From the NCBI RefSeq assembly GCF_003627095.1, contig NZ_CP032627.1:2418001-2482000 (forward strand): a DNA stretch of 64,000 nt. Direction: 5' to 3'. Every line of letters begins with the position of its first letter. Position 1 is the first letter of the stretch. This DNA comes from Lactococcus allomyrinae. Lineage in GTDB: Bacteria; Bacillota; Bacilli; Lactobacillales; Streptococcaceae. A program made the position numbers and the translations under genes. Positions 1-6,757 of this stretch are shown here, piece after piece. Below the pieces are notes generated by a model. It had not been told where the DNA came from. It made no database searches and was given only the letters and a program-made list of their open reading frames with translations.

Positions 1-59
1 AAACCATCTAATAAACCACCTGCTCCTGCAAAAAGTTCAATATTATTTAATTTGTTCAT
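1..59 (-). CDS. second C5-cytosine DNA methyltransferase, N-terminal start only
   Basis: Only the first 19 codons are in the window and the gene continues past the left edge. They read MNKLNNIELFAGAGGLLDG, which carries the SAM-binding motif I (FAGAGGL) of C5-cytosine methyltransferases. The ATG at 59-57 overlaps the TGA of the upstream methyltransferase as ATGA, so the two are probably translationally coupled. Tandem C5 methyltransferases are typical of type II systems that need two enzymes, such as ScrFI or LlaJI in lactococci. No restriction gene is visible here; it would lie beyond position 1. Confidence 0.75.
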   Translation of the reverse strand, partial: MNKLNNIELFAGAGGLLDG

Positions 60-1167
60 TTTATCTCCTTAGAGGGATTTTTTTTATAATTATCTAAATA
101 ATATTTCATTTGCTCCCCTATAGCTTGAGCTAGTAAAGGAGGAACTGCGTTACCTACTTGTTTGTTTTGTTGAGTTTTTGTTCCTAAAAATTCAAAATGA
201 TCAGGAAAAGATTGAAGACGTGCATTTTCTCGAACAGTAGGTACACGATTCCATTTATAGTGAAAATGATTCCTATGGCCAGTATCTATAGTTTTAGATG
301 GCTTTTGACTGTGATAACGAGTCCATGCTTCATTAAATTTTCTTGATTCTCCAACTCCTGGTGGCAAATCTTTATGGTTACCTCCTTCTGGGACTTGACT
401 GATAACCCACTTGACTTCATCAGTGTGCTTCGTTCCGACATGATTATAAAGTATATTAGATTTTGTTCTCATTAGTTTTTGATAATCACTTAGAGGCTCA
501 GATGTATACTTTGCTATATTTTCCCCAAGTTCATCTCCTTCTAACGAAGGGAGATCAGAGATTGCAGCAGCTGTACCAATATAATGTTCTGAATCAAGCT
601 TTGGATTAGGAAATTTAAACTTTTCAAGCCCTAAGTCTTTTCTAAAACCAACAAAAAACATACGCTTTCTGAATTGAGGAACACCATAATCTGCAGCAAG
701 TAGTGGCTTGTCCGTGACACTAACAGAATATCCCAAATCTTCAAAAGTATTTATAATCTGCTCCTTTACCTTTCCATTGTATAAAGTTGCCATGCCAGGG
801 ACGTTTTCTATCAGAAAAGCTTTAGGCTTAAAGTGTTTTACAGCATGCACCACTGCTACGTAAAGTTTGTTTCTAGAATCATTTATATCTCTTGATCCTG
901 TTAAACTAAATCCTTGACAGGGGGGCCTGCAATAATTACATCTAGGTTTTGATTATTTATTTCTTTTTCTATATCTGCAATTGCTCTTTCTTCATCAAAT
1001 AAATCTTCTTTTAGAGCCTTGGCTCCTTGGATATTATGAGCGTAGGTTTTCAAAGCGGAGTCATCAAAGTCGATTCCCGCCAATAACTTAAAACCTGCTT
1101 GCACAAATCCTTGACTTAATCCACCAGCACCAGAAAATAAATCAATCGCTGTATATTTATTTTTCAT
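56..1167 (-). pseudogene. C5-cytosine DNA methyltransferase, frameshifted at the catalytic motif
   Basis: The enzyme would transfer a methyl group from SAM to cytosine in a restriction-modification site. The first part (1167 to 901) has motif I (DLFSGAGGLSQGF) and reads to AGPP, then runs out of frame to a stop. The second part continues in another frame with CQGFSLTGSRD, ENVPG (motif VI), PQFRKR (motif VIII) and QVGNAVPP (motif X). Joining them restores the catalytic PPCQG motif and about 370 residues, a normal family length. The break lies in a run of six C (minus strand, about 916-921); seven would keep the frame. It could be a true mutation, phase variation in a homopolymer, or a sequencing error. 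The start overlaps the XRE gene by 11 bases, with an AGAGGTG ribosome binding site. Confidence 0.85.
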
Positions 1168-1378
1168 TTATTTCACCTCTTTTTTTAAATTCAATTATTT
1201 CTCCAATATTGCACTCAAGGGCAATACAAATTCTTTCAAGTGCTTCTAGAGAAACGCCCTGATTCTTGCTAAGTCTTGCTAAAGTAGCTGAGGTTATTCC
1301 TGCACAATCTCTGAGTTGGGTTTTGTTTAAATTCTTATCAATTGCCAACTTCCAAAGCTTATCATAACAAATAGACAT
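1157..1378 (-). CDS. XRE/Cro-family regulator of the methyltransferase operon
   Basis: This 73-residue protein is almost entirely one Cro/CI-type helix-turn-helix domain: NKTQLRDCAGI is the first helix and SATLARLSKNQGVSLEALERI the recognition region. It lies directly upstream of the methyltransferases and its 3' end overlaps the next start codon, so the genes are co-transcribed. Size and position fit a C (controller) protein of a restriction-modification system, or a general small Cro-like repressor. The start has AGAGGT 5 bases upstream. An 8-base inverted repeat at 1393-1423 next to its promoter is the obvious candidate operator. The controller role is inference. Confidence 0.8.
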   Translation of the reverse strand: MSICYDKLWKLAIDKNLNKTQLRDCAGITSATLARLSKNQGVSLEALERICIALECNIGEIIEFKKRGEINEK

Positions 1379-1392
1379 AACTACCTCTTTCT

Positions 1393-1454
1393 CTATTTAT
1401 AAATAAAAATTCTTCATAAATAGAATTGTATCATAATTTTAACCTTGTTGTATA
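1393..1454 (-). promoter_or_regulatory. promoter and inverted-repeat operator of the XRE-methyltransferase operon
   Basis: On the minus strand a -10 box TACAAT (1430-1425) lies 18 bases from a -35-like TATACA (1454-1449). Just downstream, over the expected start point, the arms CTATTTAT (1393-1400) and ATAAATAG (1416-1423) form a perfect 8-base inverted repeat. This is where an autoregulatory XRE protein would bind. The -35 is a weak match. Confidence 0.5.
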
Positions 1455-1680
1455 ATAAATAGCATATCGTCCTACTGGAACTATACTATTATCTAAAACA
1501 ACGCGAAATCAACAGGAAAACTTTTCAATTCATTTAAGAAGTAAGATTATCTTGTTTTGAGTATATCGAACAATGTTATAATAACTATAACCCTCATCTA
1601 GCCCCTAATCAAAAAGAATTAGAATATTTTAAAAATAAAGTTCTATTTTTGTGTCTAATTATTTGTCATTAAGTCCAGAA

Positions 1681-1714
1681 AATCAGTCCATCTGTAGTTT
1701 GGACTGATTTTTTT
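1681..1714 (+). terminator. rho-independent terminator without an obvious gene
   Basis: AATCAGTCCA (1681-1690) pairs perfectly with TGGACTGATT (1700-1709) and is followed by a run of T. No coding sequence precedes it on this strand within the window, so it may belong to a lost gene or a small transcript from about 1440-1680, where a TATAAT-like sequence occurs (1452-1457). Confidence 0.65.
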
Positions 1715-2749
1715 ACCTATTTCGCTCTTGAGTTGTGCTTTTTGTTGTGCTTTTATTAACTGCAAATTTAGAAGCAGTAATATCTAGGCTTTGAAGTCAT
1801 TAAGATTCTACTTCAGCCATAATATTTTAGATACTGAGGTCGATTGAAGATTTTGAGTCTAAAAACAAAAAGGCCCTGTCTCGGAATTCAGTATCATCCT
1901 CCTTTAATGTGTGATATGAGTTCGCTCTGGTTATTTTAATTTCAAGGAGGGCGAACCCAATTTTTATATGTTTTATATTATTTTAACATTTTTTGGTCGA
2001 AATCTTTTTTTATTCTAATTAAAAAGTGCTAAAATAACAGTAGAACGTTTTCACTTCACTGAGTTCATCTTTTTATACAAAGAAAATCAGAGAACTTTTC
2101 AAAGTTGACATCTCTGATTTGGCTGCTTTAATACTGTTTAACTTAGCAAGTGCGTGCTCACTCCTCCACCTCTATAAGGTTGGGGGATAAGCGACACTAA
2201 GCTCTGCTTTTGTTCTACTAACATTGGTGGGGGAGAAAGAATCTCCCATCAATGAAGTCATTACTTCAATTTCTAAAAGTTTTTTTGGAAATTAAAGTTT
2301 GCATTTATGTAGACCATCTCTTGCGCTTGAGACAATGTTTTTTCCCAATCATCGCAAGATACGCACTTCGTGTGCCGTTCTGCGAACGGTCTCCGCTCGT
2401 TGCACTTGTTACGCTGTTCGTTTGCTTAACAAGTAAAACTTGCAAGAGCAAAGGGCAGTATACATGCAGTTCAACTACTAAATCTGCAATGTAGTTTTAG
2501 AGGTAAACTAGTATAAATTGATTAACTCATCTCTTAATGTAACTGAGTTTGCTTTCCTAAAAATGAGTGAAGATGGTAAATTATCTCTCATTTTAGAAGG
2601 GTTAAGCTCGCATCTCAAAACTGGGTTCGGAAGATGAGAGGATTACGAAAAAGATAAAATTTAGAAGCTGTATTTAGTTTAGAAACTAAAGATTATTCTA
2701 TTTTTTGTAATCTAAAACATTTTCCTCACATTTAATCAAGGAGAATACT
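1715..2749. repeat. gene-free region with intergenic repeats (family A/B copies)
   Basis: No credible gene is seen. A 10-base inverted repeat (AAATCAGAGA at 2084-2093, TCTCTGATTT at 2111-2120) is followed by TACTGTTTAACTTAGCAAG at 2129-2147, and by AGCAAGTGCGTGCT, shared with the copies at 28.46 and 30.84 kb. Positions 2310-2515 contain a tract with many short palindromes (CGTTCTGCGAACG and others). The end of this tract (about 2455-2510, GCAGTTCAACTACTAAAT) recurs inverted at about 4012-4070. An open frame at 2252-2494 lies wholly inside the repeat and is not taken as a gene. Confidence 0.6.
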
Positions 2750-3595
2750 ATGACTTTAACAGACACTTATACACTGAATAACGGTGTTAAAATTCCTGTG
2801 GTTGGCTTTGGAACATGGCAATCAAAAGATGGTGAAGAAGCTTATAATGCGGTGAAAATTGCACTCGATGCAGGTTACCGCCATATTGATACCGCAGCTG
2901 TTTATGGAAATGAAGAATCTGTTGGTAAAGCAATTGCTGATTCAGAGATTCCACGAGAAGAATTGTTTATTACAACTAAACTTTGGGGAGTTGGTACAAC
3001 TGCTGATGCAGCAGCTGCGTTAGATGAATCATTGAAAAAATTAGGTTTGGATTATGTGGACTTGTATCTTATCCATTGGCCAAATCCAAAAGCGTTTCGT
3101 CCAGATTTTGAGACACGCAACGCTAATGTTTGGAAGGCAATGGAGGCAGGAGTGAAAGCTGGAAAAGCGCGTGCTATCGGTGTTTCAAACTTCCACCCTC
3201 GTCATTTGAAACCATTGCTTAAAGTCGCTGAAATTAAACCAGCGGTTAACCAAATCATGGTTAATCCAAGTGACCAACAAGAAGAAATTGTCAATTTCAA
3301 TGTGGATCATAATATCTTGACTGAAGCTTACAGCCCATTGGGAACAGGGAAGATTTTTGAAGTTGCTGAGTTAAATAGTTTAGCAACAAAATATGGTAAA
3401 ACAGTTGCTCAAATTGTACTTCGTTGGTCACTTCATAAAGGATATTTGCCATTGCCAAAATCAGTGACAGAATCAAGAATTCGCGAAAATGCTGACCTAT
3501 TTGATTTCCATTTGAGCATCGAAGATATTGCCTTTATTGATGGACTTCATGGTAAAGCAGGACTTGCTAAGAGCCCTGACGAAGTTGACTTTTAA
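2750..3595 (+). CDS. aldo/keto reductase (AKR5, 2,5-diketo-D-gluconate reductase type)
   Basis: This is an NADPH-dependent reductase of aldehydes and ketones, 281 residues, a cytosolic TIM barrel. The AKR signature region reads GYRHIDTAAVYGNEESVGKA. The catalytic tetrad is visible as D47, Y52, K77 and H109 (LIHWPNP). The C-terminal cofactor region LPLPKSVTESRIREN is the usual KS..R..N NADPH 2'-phosphate contact. AAGGAG lies 6 bases before the ATG. It stands alone between two repeat-rich gaps, so it is probably monocistronic. The physiological substrate cannot be read from sequence; methylglyoxal and keto sugars are common for this family. Confidence 0.92.
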   Translation: MTLTDTYTLNNGVKIPVVGFGTWQSKDGEEAYNAVKIALDAGYRHIDTAAVYGNEESVGKAIADSEIPREELFITTKLWGVGTTADAAAALDESLKKLGLDYVDLYLIHWPNPKAFRPDFETRNANVWKAMEAGVKAGKARAIGVSNFHPRHLKPLLKVAEIKPAVNQIMVNPSDQQEEIVNFNVDHNILTEAYSPLGTGKIFEVAELNSLATKYGKTVAQIVLRWSLHKGYLPLPKSVTESRIRENADLFDFHLSIEDIAFIDGLHGKAGLAKSPDEVDF

Positions 3596-3608
3596 GACTA
3601 TTTCATTT

Positions 3609-4150
3609 CTAATGCTGTTTAACTTCTAAAAAATATAGAAGTTACTACGCTGTCGTTGCTCACTATAGTGCTACGTGCTTCGCACGCCGTTCTACGAACG
3701 AACGGTCTATGCAACTTCGTTGCTCCGCTGTCCGTTTGCTTAGCTGGTAAAGCAGCAAGAGCACTTAGTCGCAATCGCAACTTTTGCGTTTCACGCAATG
3801 CGTTAAGGGGACGGATAAGAAAAGTAATGCTTTTCCAATCGTCGCAAGGAAATATGGTATAAAATAGTACAACGCGTGTGAAATTGACGGAGAAAAGTCT
3901 GTCAGTATGCTGACAAAAGTGTTGGTCATCTATTGAAAATCTGTCAGTAAAATTTTACTGACAGATTTTTGTTAAATATTGAATCTGTTCTGAAGCTCAT
4001 TTTTTTGCTTATACTAGTTCACCTAACATTTAGTAGTTGAACTGCAAATATACTGCCTTGCGCTTGCGCAAACTTTTGTTTCTAAAAAGAATTTGTAGAA
4101 GTGAAATAGTATTAGATGCTTATCGCAAGGACGGATGAAAAAGCTGAACG
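3609..4150. repeat. intergenic repeat elements, two copies in opposite orientation
   Basis: The first copy begins ATGCTGTTTAACTTCTAAAA at 3611 and runs to about 3870. It is dense in small palindromes (ACGTGCTTCGCACG, CGTTCTACGAACG) and ends TTTTCCAATCGTCGCAAG. Its start recurs at 14.34 kb. The second part (about 4010-4140) is the inverted counterpart of 2455-2510, with ACTAGTTCACC and TTTAGTAGTTGAACTGCA. A frame at 3656-3862 is embedded in the repeat and rejected as a gene. No transposase is present. Confidence 0.65.
3936..3970 (+). terminator. terminator built from an inverted CTGTCAG pair
   Basis: A perfect 34-base palindrome, with arms AAAATCTGTCAGTAAAA and its complement, followed by T residues. 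It contains one CTGTCAG and one CTGACAG. It would stop transcription of the reductase about 340 bases downstream, on the far side of a repeat element. Confidence 0.8.
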
Positions 4151-4198
4151 GGTGGTGGTAACAAGTTTATTGTATAAATACGAATAAAGGAGTAAGTT

Positions 4199-4711
4199 AT
4201 GAAGAAATTACTTGTTGTTGTTGATTTTCAAAATGATTTTATTGACGGAAGTTTGGGGACACCAGAGGCGCAGAATATTGTGCCAGCAGTAATTAATAAG
4301 ATAAAACAATATCCAAAAGAAGCCCGTGTGGCAACGATGGATACACACTTTGAAGATTATTTAACGACACAAGAAGGAAAAAATCTGCCAGTGATTCATT
4401 GTCTAAAAGAAACAGAAGGCTGGCAAATTCGCAGAGAAGCACAAATAGGATTTGAAGAAATTTTTGAGAAATCAACTTTTGGGTCAACCTCACTTGCGGA
4501 ATATGTGCGAGATAGAAATTTTACTGAGGTTGAATTAATCGGAGTTTGCACAGATATTTGTGTGGTGTCTAACGCGCTTTTGATTAAGGCTTATGCACCA
4601 GAAACTAAGCTTATTGTGGATGCAGATTGCTGTGCAGGAGTGTCAAGAGAAAGTCATTTGGCAGCATTGAAAACGATGCAGTCCTGCCAGATTGAGGTGA
4701 TTAATTACTGA
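4199..4711 (+). CDS. nicotinamidase / isochorismatase-family cysteine hydrolase
   Basis: A 170-residue cytosolic hydrolase of the cysteine hydrolase superfamily. The triad is visible as D9 (VVVDFQNDF), K91 (FEKSTFGS) and C121 (GVCTDICV). The segment ATMDTHFED and the conserved HC of the metal-site region fit nicotinamidase (PncA), which converts nicotinamide to nicotinate for NAD salvage. At 170 residues it is at the short end for PncA, so a related amidase is possible. AAAGGAG lies 6 bases from the ATG. A terminator shared with the convergent acmA follows. Confidence 0.82.
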   Translation: MKKLLVVVDFQNDFIDGSLGTPEAQNIVPAVINKIKQYPKEARVATMDTHFEDYLTTQEGKNLPVIHCLKETEGWQIRREAQIGFEEIFEKSTFGSTSLAEYVRDRNFTEVELIGVCTDICVVSNALLIKAYAPETKLIVDADCCAGVSRESHLAALKTMQSCQIEVINY

Positions 4712-4738
4712 TAGAAAATCTGTCAGTATACTGACGAA

Positions 4739-4763
4739 AAAAACTGCGATATATCGCAGTTTT
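4739..4763. terminator. bidirectional terminator between the nicotinamidase-like gene and acmA
   Basis: AAACTGCGATATATCGCAGTTT (4741-4762) is a perfect palindrome with A and T runs on both sides. It overlaps the acmA stop codon. A CTGTCAG-type inverted pair (4719-4735) lies just before it. Confidence 0.85.
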
Positions 4764-6036
4764 ATTTGATTCGTAAATATTGACCAATCAGTATAGTGTC
4801 AGAAGATAAATGATTCCAAGCCTTGATTGAAGCGATTGGACTTCCTGATTTTTGAGATAGTCCCCAAAGTGTATCTCCTTTAACTACTTTGTGAATAGAA
4901 GATTGATTTGTGGGAGTATTTTGCGCAGGTTTATTGTTGACAGGCGTTGCGCTTGTAGAGCTGCTACCAACAATTAAGTTTTGACCAATATAGATGGTGT
5001 CAGATGACAGACGATTCCAAGTTTTAAGTTGCGCTACACTTGTTTTGTAGCGATTTGCCAATGCCCAAAGCGTATCTCCAGATTTAACTTTGATTGTTGT
5101 GTTCGTGCCGCTTGGTTTAGCTGGAGTTACTGGTGTTGTGGGTGTAGTGGTACTTGGTTTTGAGCTAGTGTTATTATTTGGACTGGTGCTACTTAGGACA
5201 AGTTTTTGTCCAATGTAGATAACATCACTCTTTAGCTTGTTTAGACTTTGGATTTGTGTGACACTGATGCCATATCTTTGTGAAATTCCCCAAAGTGTAT
5301 CTCCAGCTTTTACGGTGTAGGTTTGTGTTGGTGTATTTGTGGTAGGTGTAGTGGTATTTCCAGTAGTGTTAGAACCATTAGAAGTTCCTCCACCATCAAA
5401 GCGAGTGAGGTTATATTGAGTGATGATGTTATTTAGGGAAGCACCATAGCTAGGGTCAGTGGCATATTTTCCTGTTAAAGCAGCAGTGGCTTGTTGGTAA
5501 GTTGAAGCATTAGCTCTCCATGCCTTGATGTAATAAGGACCGTTACCAAAGTTTGTTGTTTTTAGCACATAGGCATTATCTTGGAAACTTTCGTTGAATG
5601 AAGGGTAAACTCGGAAAGGCATATCTTTGGTTACCCATTTTCCATTAAGATATTCTTGTGTTTTAAAGACAACACTTTTGCCTTGATAACTTCCTTGGAT
5701 ACCAAAGAGATTGTAATAAGGGGCATTGGCGAGTTGACTTGTTCCCCAGTTACTCTCTAAGATGGCTTGAGCAATCATGACAGAGGGATAAAGTCCGTTT
5801 GCATCTGCAATTGGTTTAGCGGATGCTGCTATGTTTTCAATGAACGCTTCTTTTGAAGTTGTTGCGGCTTGGACGATAGACTCAGAATGTTGGATTAAGA
5901 TGTCCTGAGTCGTCGTCAAAGTACCAGCGATAATTACAGCTCCTGCTATTTTTGAAGCAGGTTTATAGAGAATAATTGGTTTTTTGGGTTTCTTTTTAAG
6001 ATGAGGATTTTTAACTTTTATACGTGAAGCAGGCAT
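4762..6036 (-). CDS. acmA: N-acetylmuramidase/glucosaminidase AcmA, major autolysin
   Basis: A 424-residue secreted peptidoglycan hydrolase that splits daughter cells and causes autolysis. The order is a basic N-terminus with a hydrophobic segment (about 28-45) and a cleavage region ending VQAA at 55-58; a GH73 domain (about 60-215) with the catalytic Glu94 in AILESNWG; then three LysM domains (about 240-285, 317-362 and 382-424), each starting with a VK.GDTLW motif and separated by Ser/Thr/Asn/Pro-rich linkers. Lactococcal AcmA has exactly this plan at about 437 residues, and the N-terminus (MPASRIKVKNPHLKKK) matches it closely. AAAGGA precedes the ATG. It is transcribed alone. Confidence 0.97.
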   Translation of the reverse strand: MPASRIKVKNPHLKKKPKKPIILYKPASKIAGAVIIAGTLTTTQDILIQHSESIVQAATTSKEAFIENIAASAKPIADANGLYPSVMIAQAILESNWGTSQLANAPYYNLFGIQGSYQGKSVVFKTQEYLNGKWVTKDMPFRVYPSFNESFQDNAYVLKTTNFGNGPYYIKAWRANASTYQQATAALTGKYATDPSYGASLNNIITQYNLTRFDGGGTSNGSNTTGNTTTPTTNTPTQTYTVKAGDTLWGISQRYGISVTQIQSLNKLKSDVIYIGQKLVLSSTSPNNNTSSKPSTTTPTTPVTPAKPSGTNTTIKVKSGDTLWALANRYKTSVAQLKTWNRLSSDTIYIGQNLIVGSSSTSATPVNNKPAQNTPTNQSSIHKVVKGDTLWGLSQKSGSPIASIKAWNHLSSDTILIGQYLRIK

Positions 6037-6261
6037 AGATGAGTCCTTTCAATTAAGAGTTGATTTTACATAGTCAAGTCATGAGTTGATAGTATCCAAC
6101 CCATGCAAGTATTTTTTATTTTAATGAATTTTATGCGAAAGCATTTCTGATACTATTCTAACATGATTAAGGTGTAAAACAATAACAATATTATAAAAAC
6201 ATTAGAATAAAATATGTCATTTGTGTGGCCTTTTATGAAAGCTTTTTTCTGAAAGTATCAT

Positions 6262-6527
6262 TTGATTTTATCTAAGAGTTTGTTATAATCGAGTGCGCAA
6301 TATCAGGAGCTATGAGAAAAGACAAAAAGGAACCTGCTCTGTGAGCAGAACCCTATTTTCTATATTCTCCACGCTTCTTGACAGTATTGCTCACATCTTG
6401 TTATAATTGAGTTCGTACGATTAGAAATGAGTGAAAAAAGATAAATCTTTCCAAGAAACTTCGTTTCTCTCCGAGTTTTCCTATTTTTCATCATTTCTTG
6501 CAAATCGTGCTAACATCTTGTTATAAT
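6262..6527 (+). promoter_or_regulatory. three tandem promoters, the first two each followed by a long hairpin unit
   Basis: TTGTTATAAT occurs three times at a 118-120 base period, with TATAAT at 6284, 6402 and 6522. The -35 boxes are TTGATT (6262, 16-base spacer), TTGACA (6378, 18) and TTGCAA (6498, 18). Between promoters the sequence folds back on itself. In unit 1, GTGCGCAAT pairs with ATTGCTCAC and an inner CTGCTC pairs with GAGCAG. In unit 2, AGAAATGAGTGAAAAA pairs with TTTTTCATCATTTCT and an inner AGAAAC pairs with GTTTCT. The loops differ while the layout is kept. The third promoter drives the riboswitch. The role of units 1 and 2 is unknown. Confidence 0.7.
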
Positions 6528-6536
6528 TAAGAGGAA

Positions 6537-6740
6537 CTCAAGGGAGTAGCAGGAGCAAGTATTTATATTCAACGCTCTGGTAAGATCGACAGAACCGAAA
6601 GAAATTTCCGGTCTTATCAATCGCTCATGTCTTGTCATCAAAAATGCTTATATTGCTTTTTGATTCTGACTGGGTAAATTTGCAAGACTTGTGGCAGATT
6701 GCTACAGGTCTATTTTGTTATCTTGCACCTGTTTATTAAT
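6537..6740 (+). promoter_or_regulatory. yybP-ykoY manganese riboswitch with terminator platform
   Basis: The leader of the cation ATPase gene shows CAAGGGAGTAGC at 6539 and GCAAGACTTG at 6682-6691, the conserved L1 and L3 strands of the yybP-ykoY aptamer, with CAAG/CTTG as P1 and ACCGAAAG between them. Downstream, ACTTGTGGCA (6687-6696) pairs with TGCTACAGGT (6700-6709), and TGCAAGA (6681-6687) pairs with TCTTGCA (6721-6727). The tail TTATTAATTTTTT follows. The terminator therefore uses the same strands as the aptamer: Mn2+ binding should block it and turn the gene on. The L. lactis yoaB riboswitch is a known Mn sensor. Exact aptamer limits are approximate. Confidence 0.88.
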
Positions 6741-6757
6741 TTTTTGGAGGAAGAATC

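Noticed and set aside
1861-1900. Insertion-sequence end suspected at AGGCCCTGTCTCGG
   Set aside because: No matching inverted end and no transposase nearby.
2252-2494. Open frame of 80 codons on the + strand
   Set aside because: Lies wholly within intergenic repeat sequence, has no ribosome binding site and a cysteine/leucine-rich random composition.
3656-3862. Open frame of 68 codons
   Set aside because: Inside a palindrome-rich repeat; no site or family pattern.
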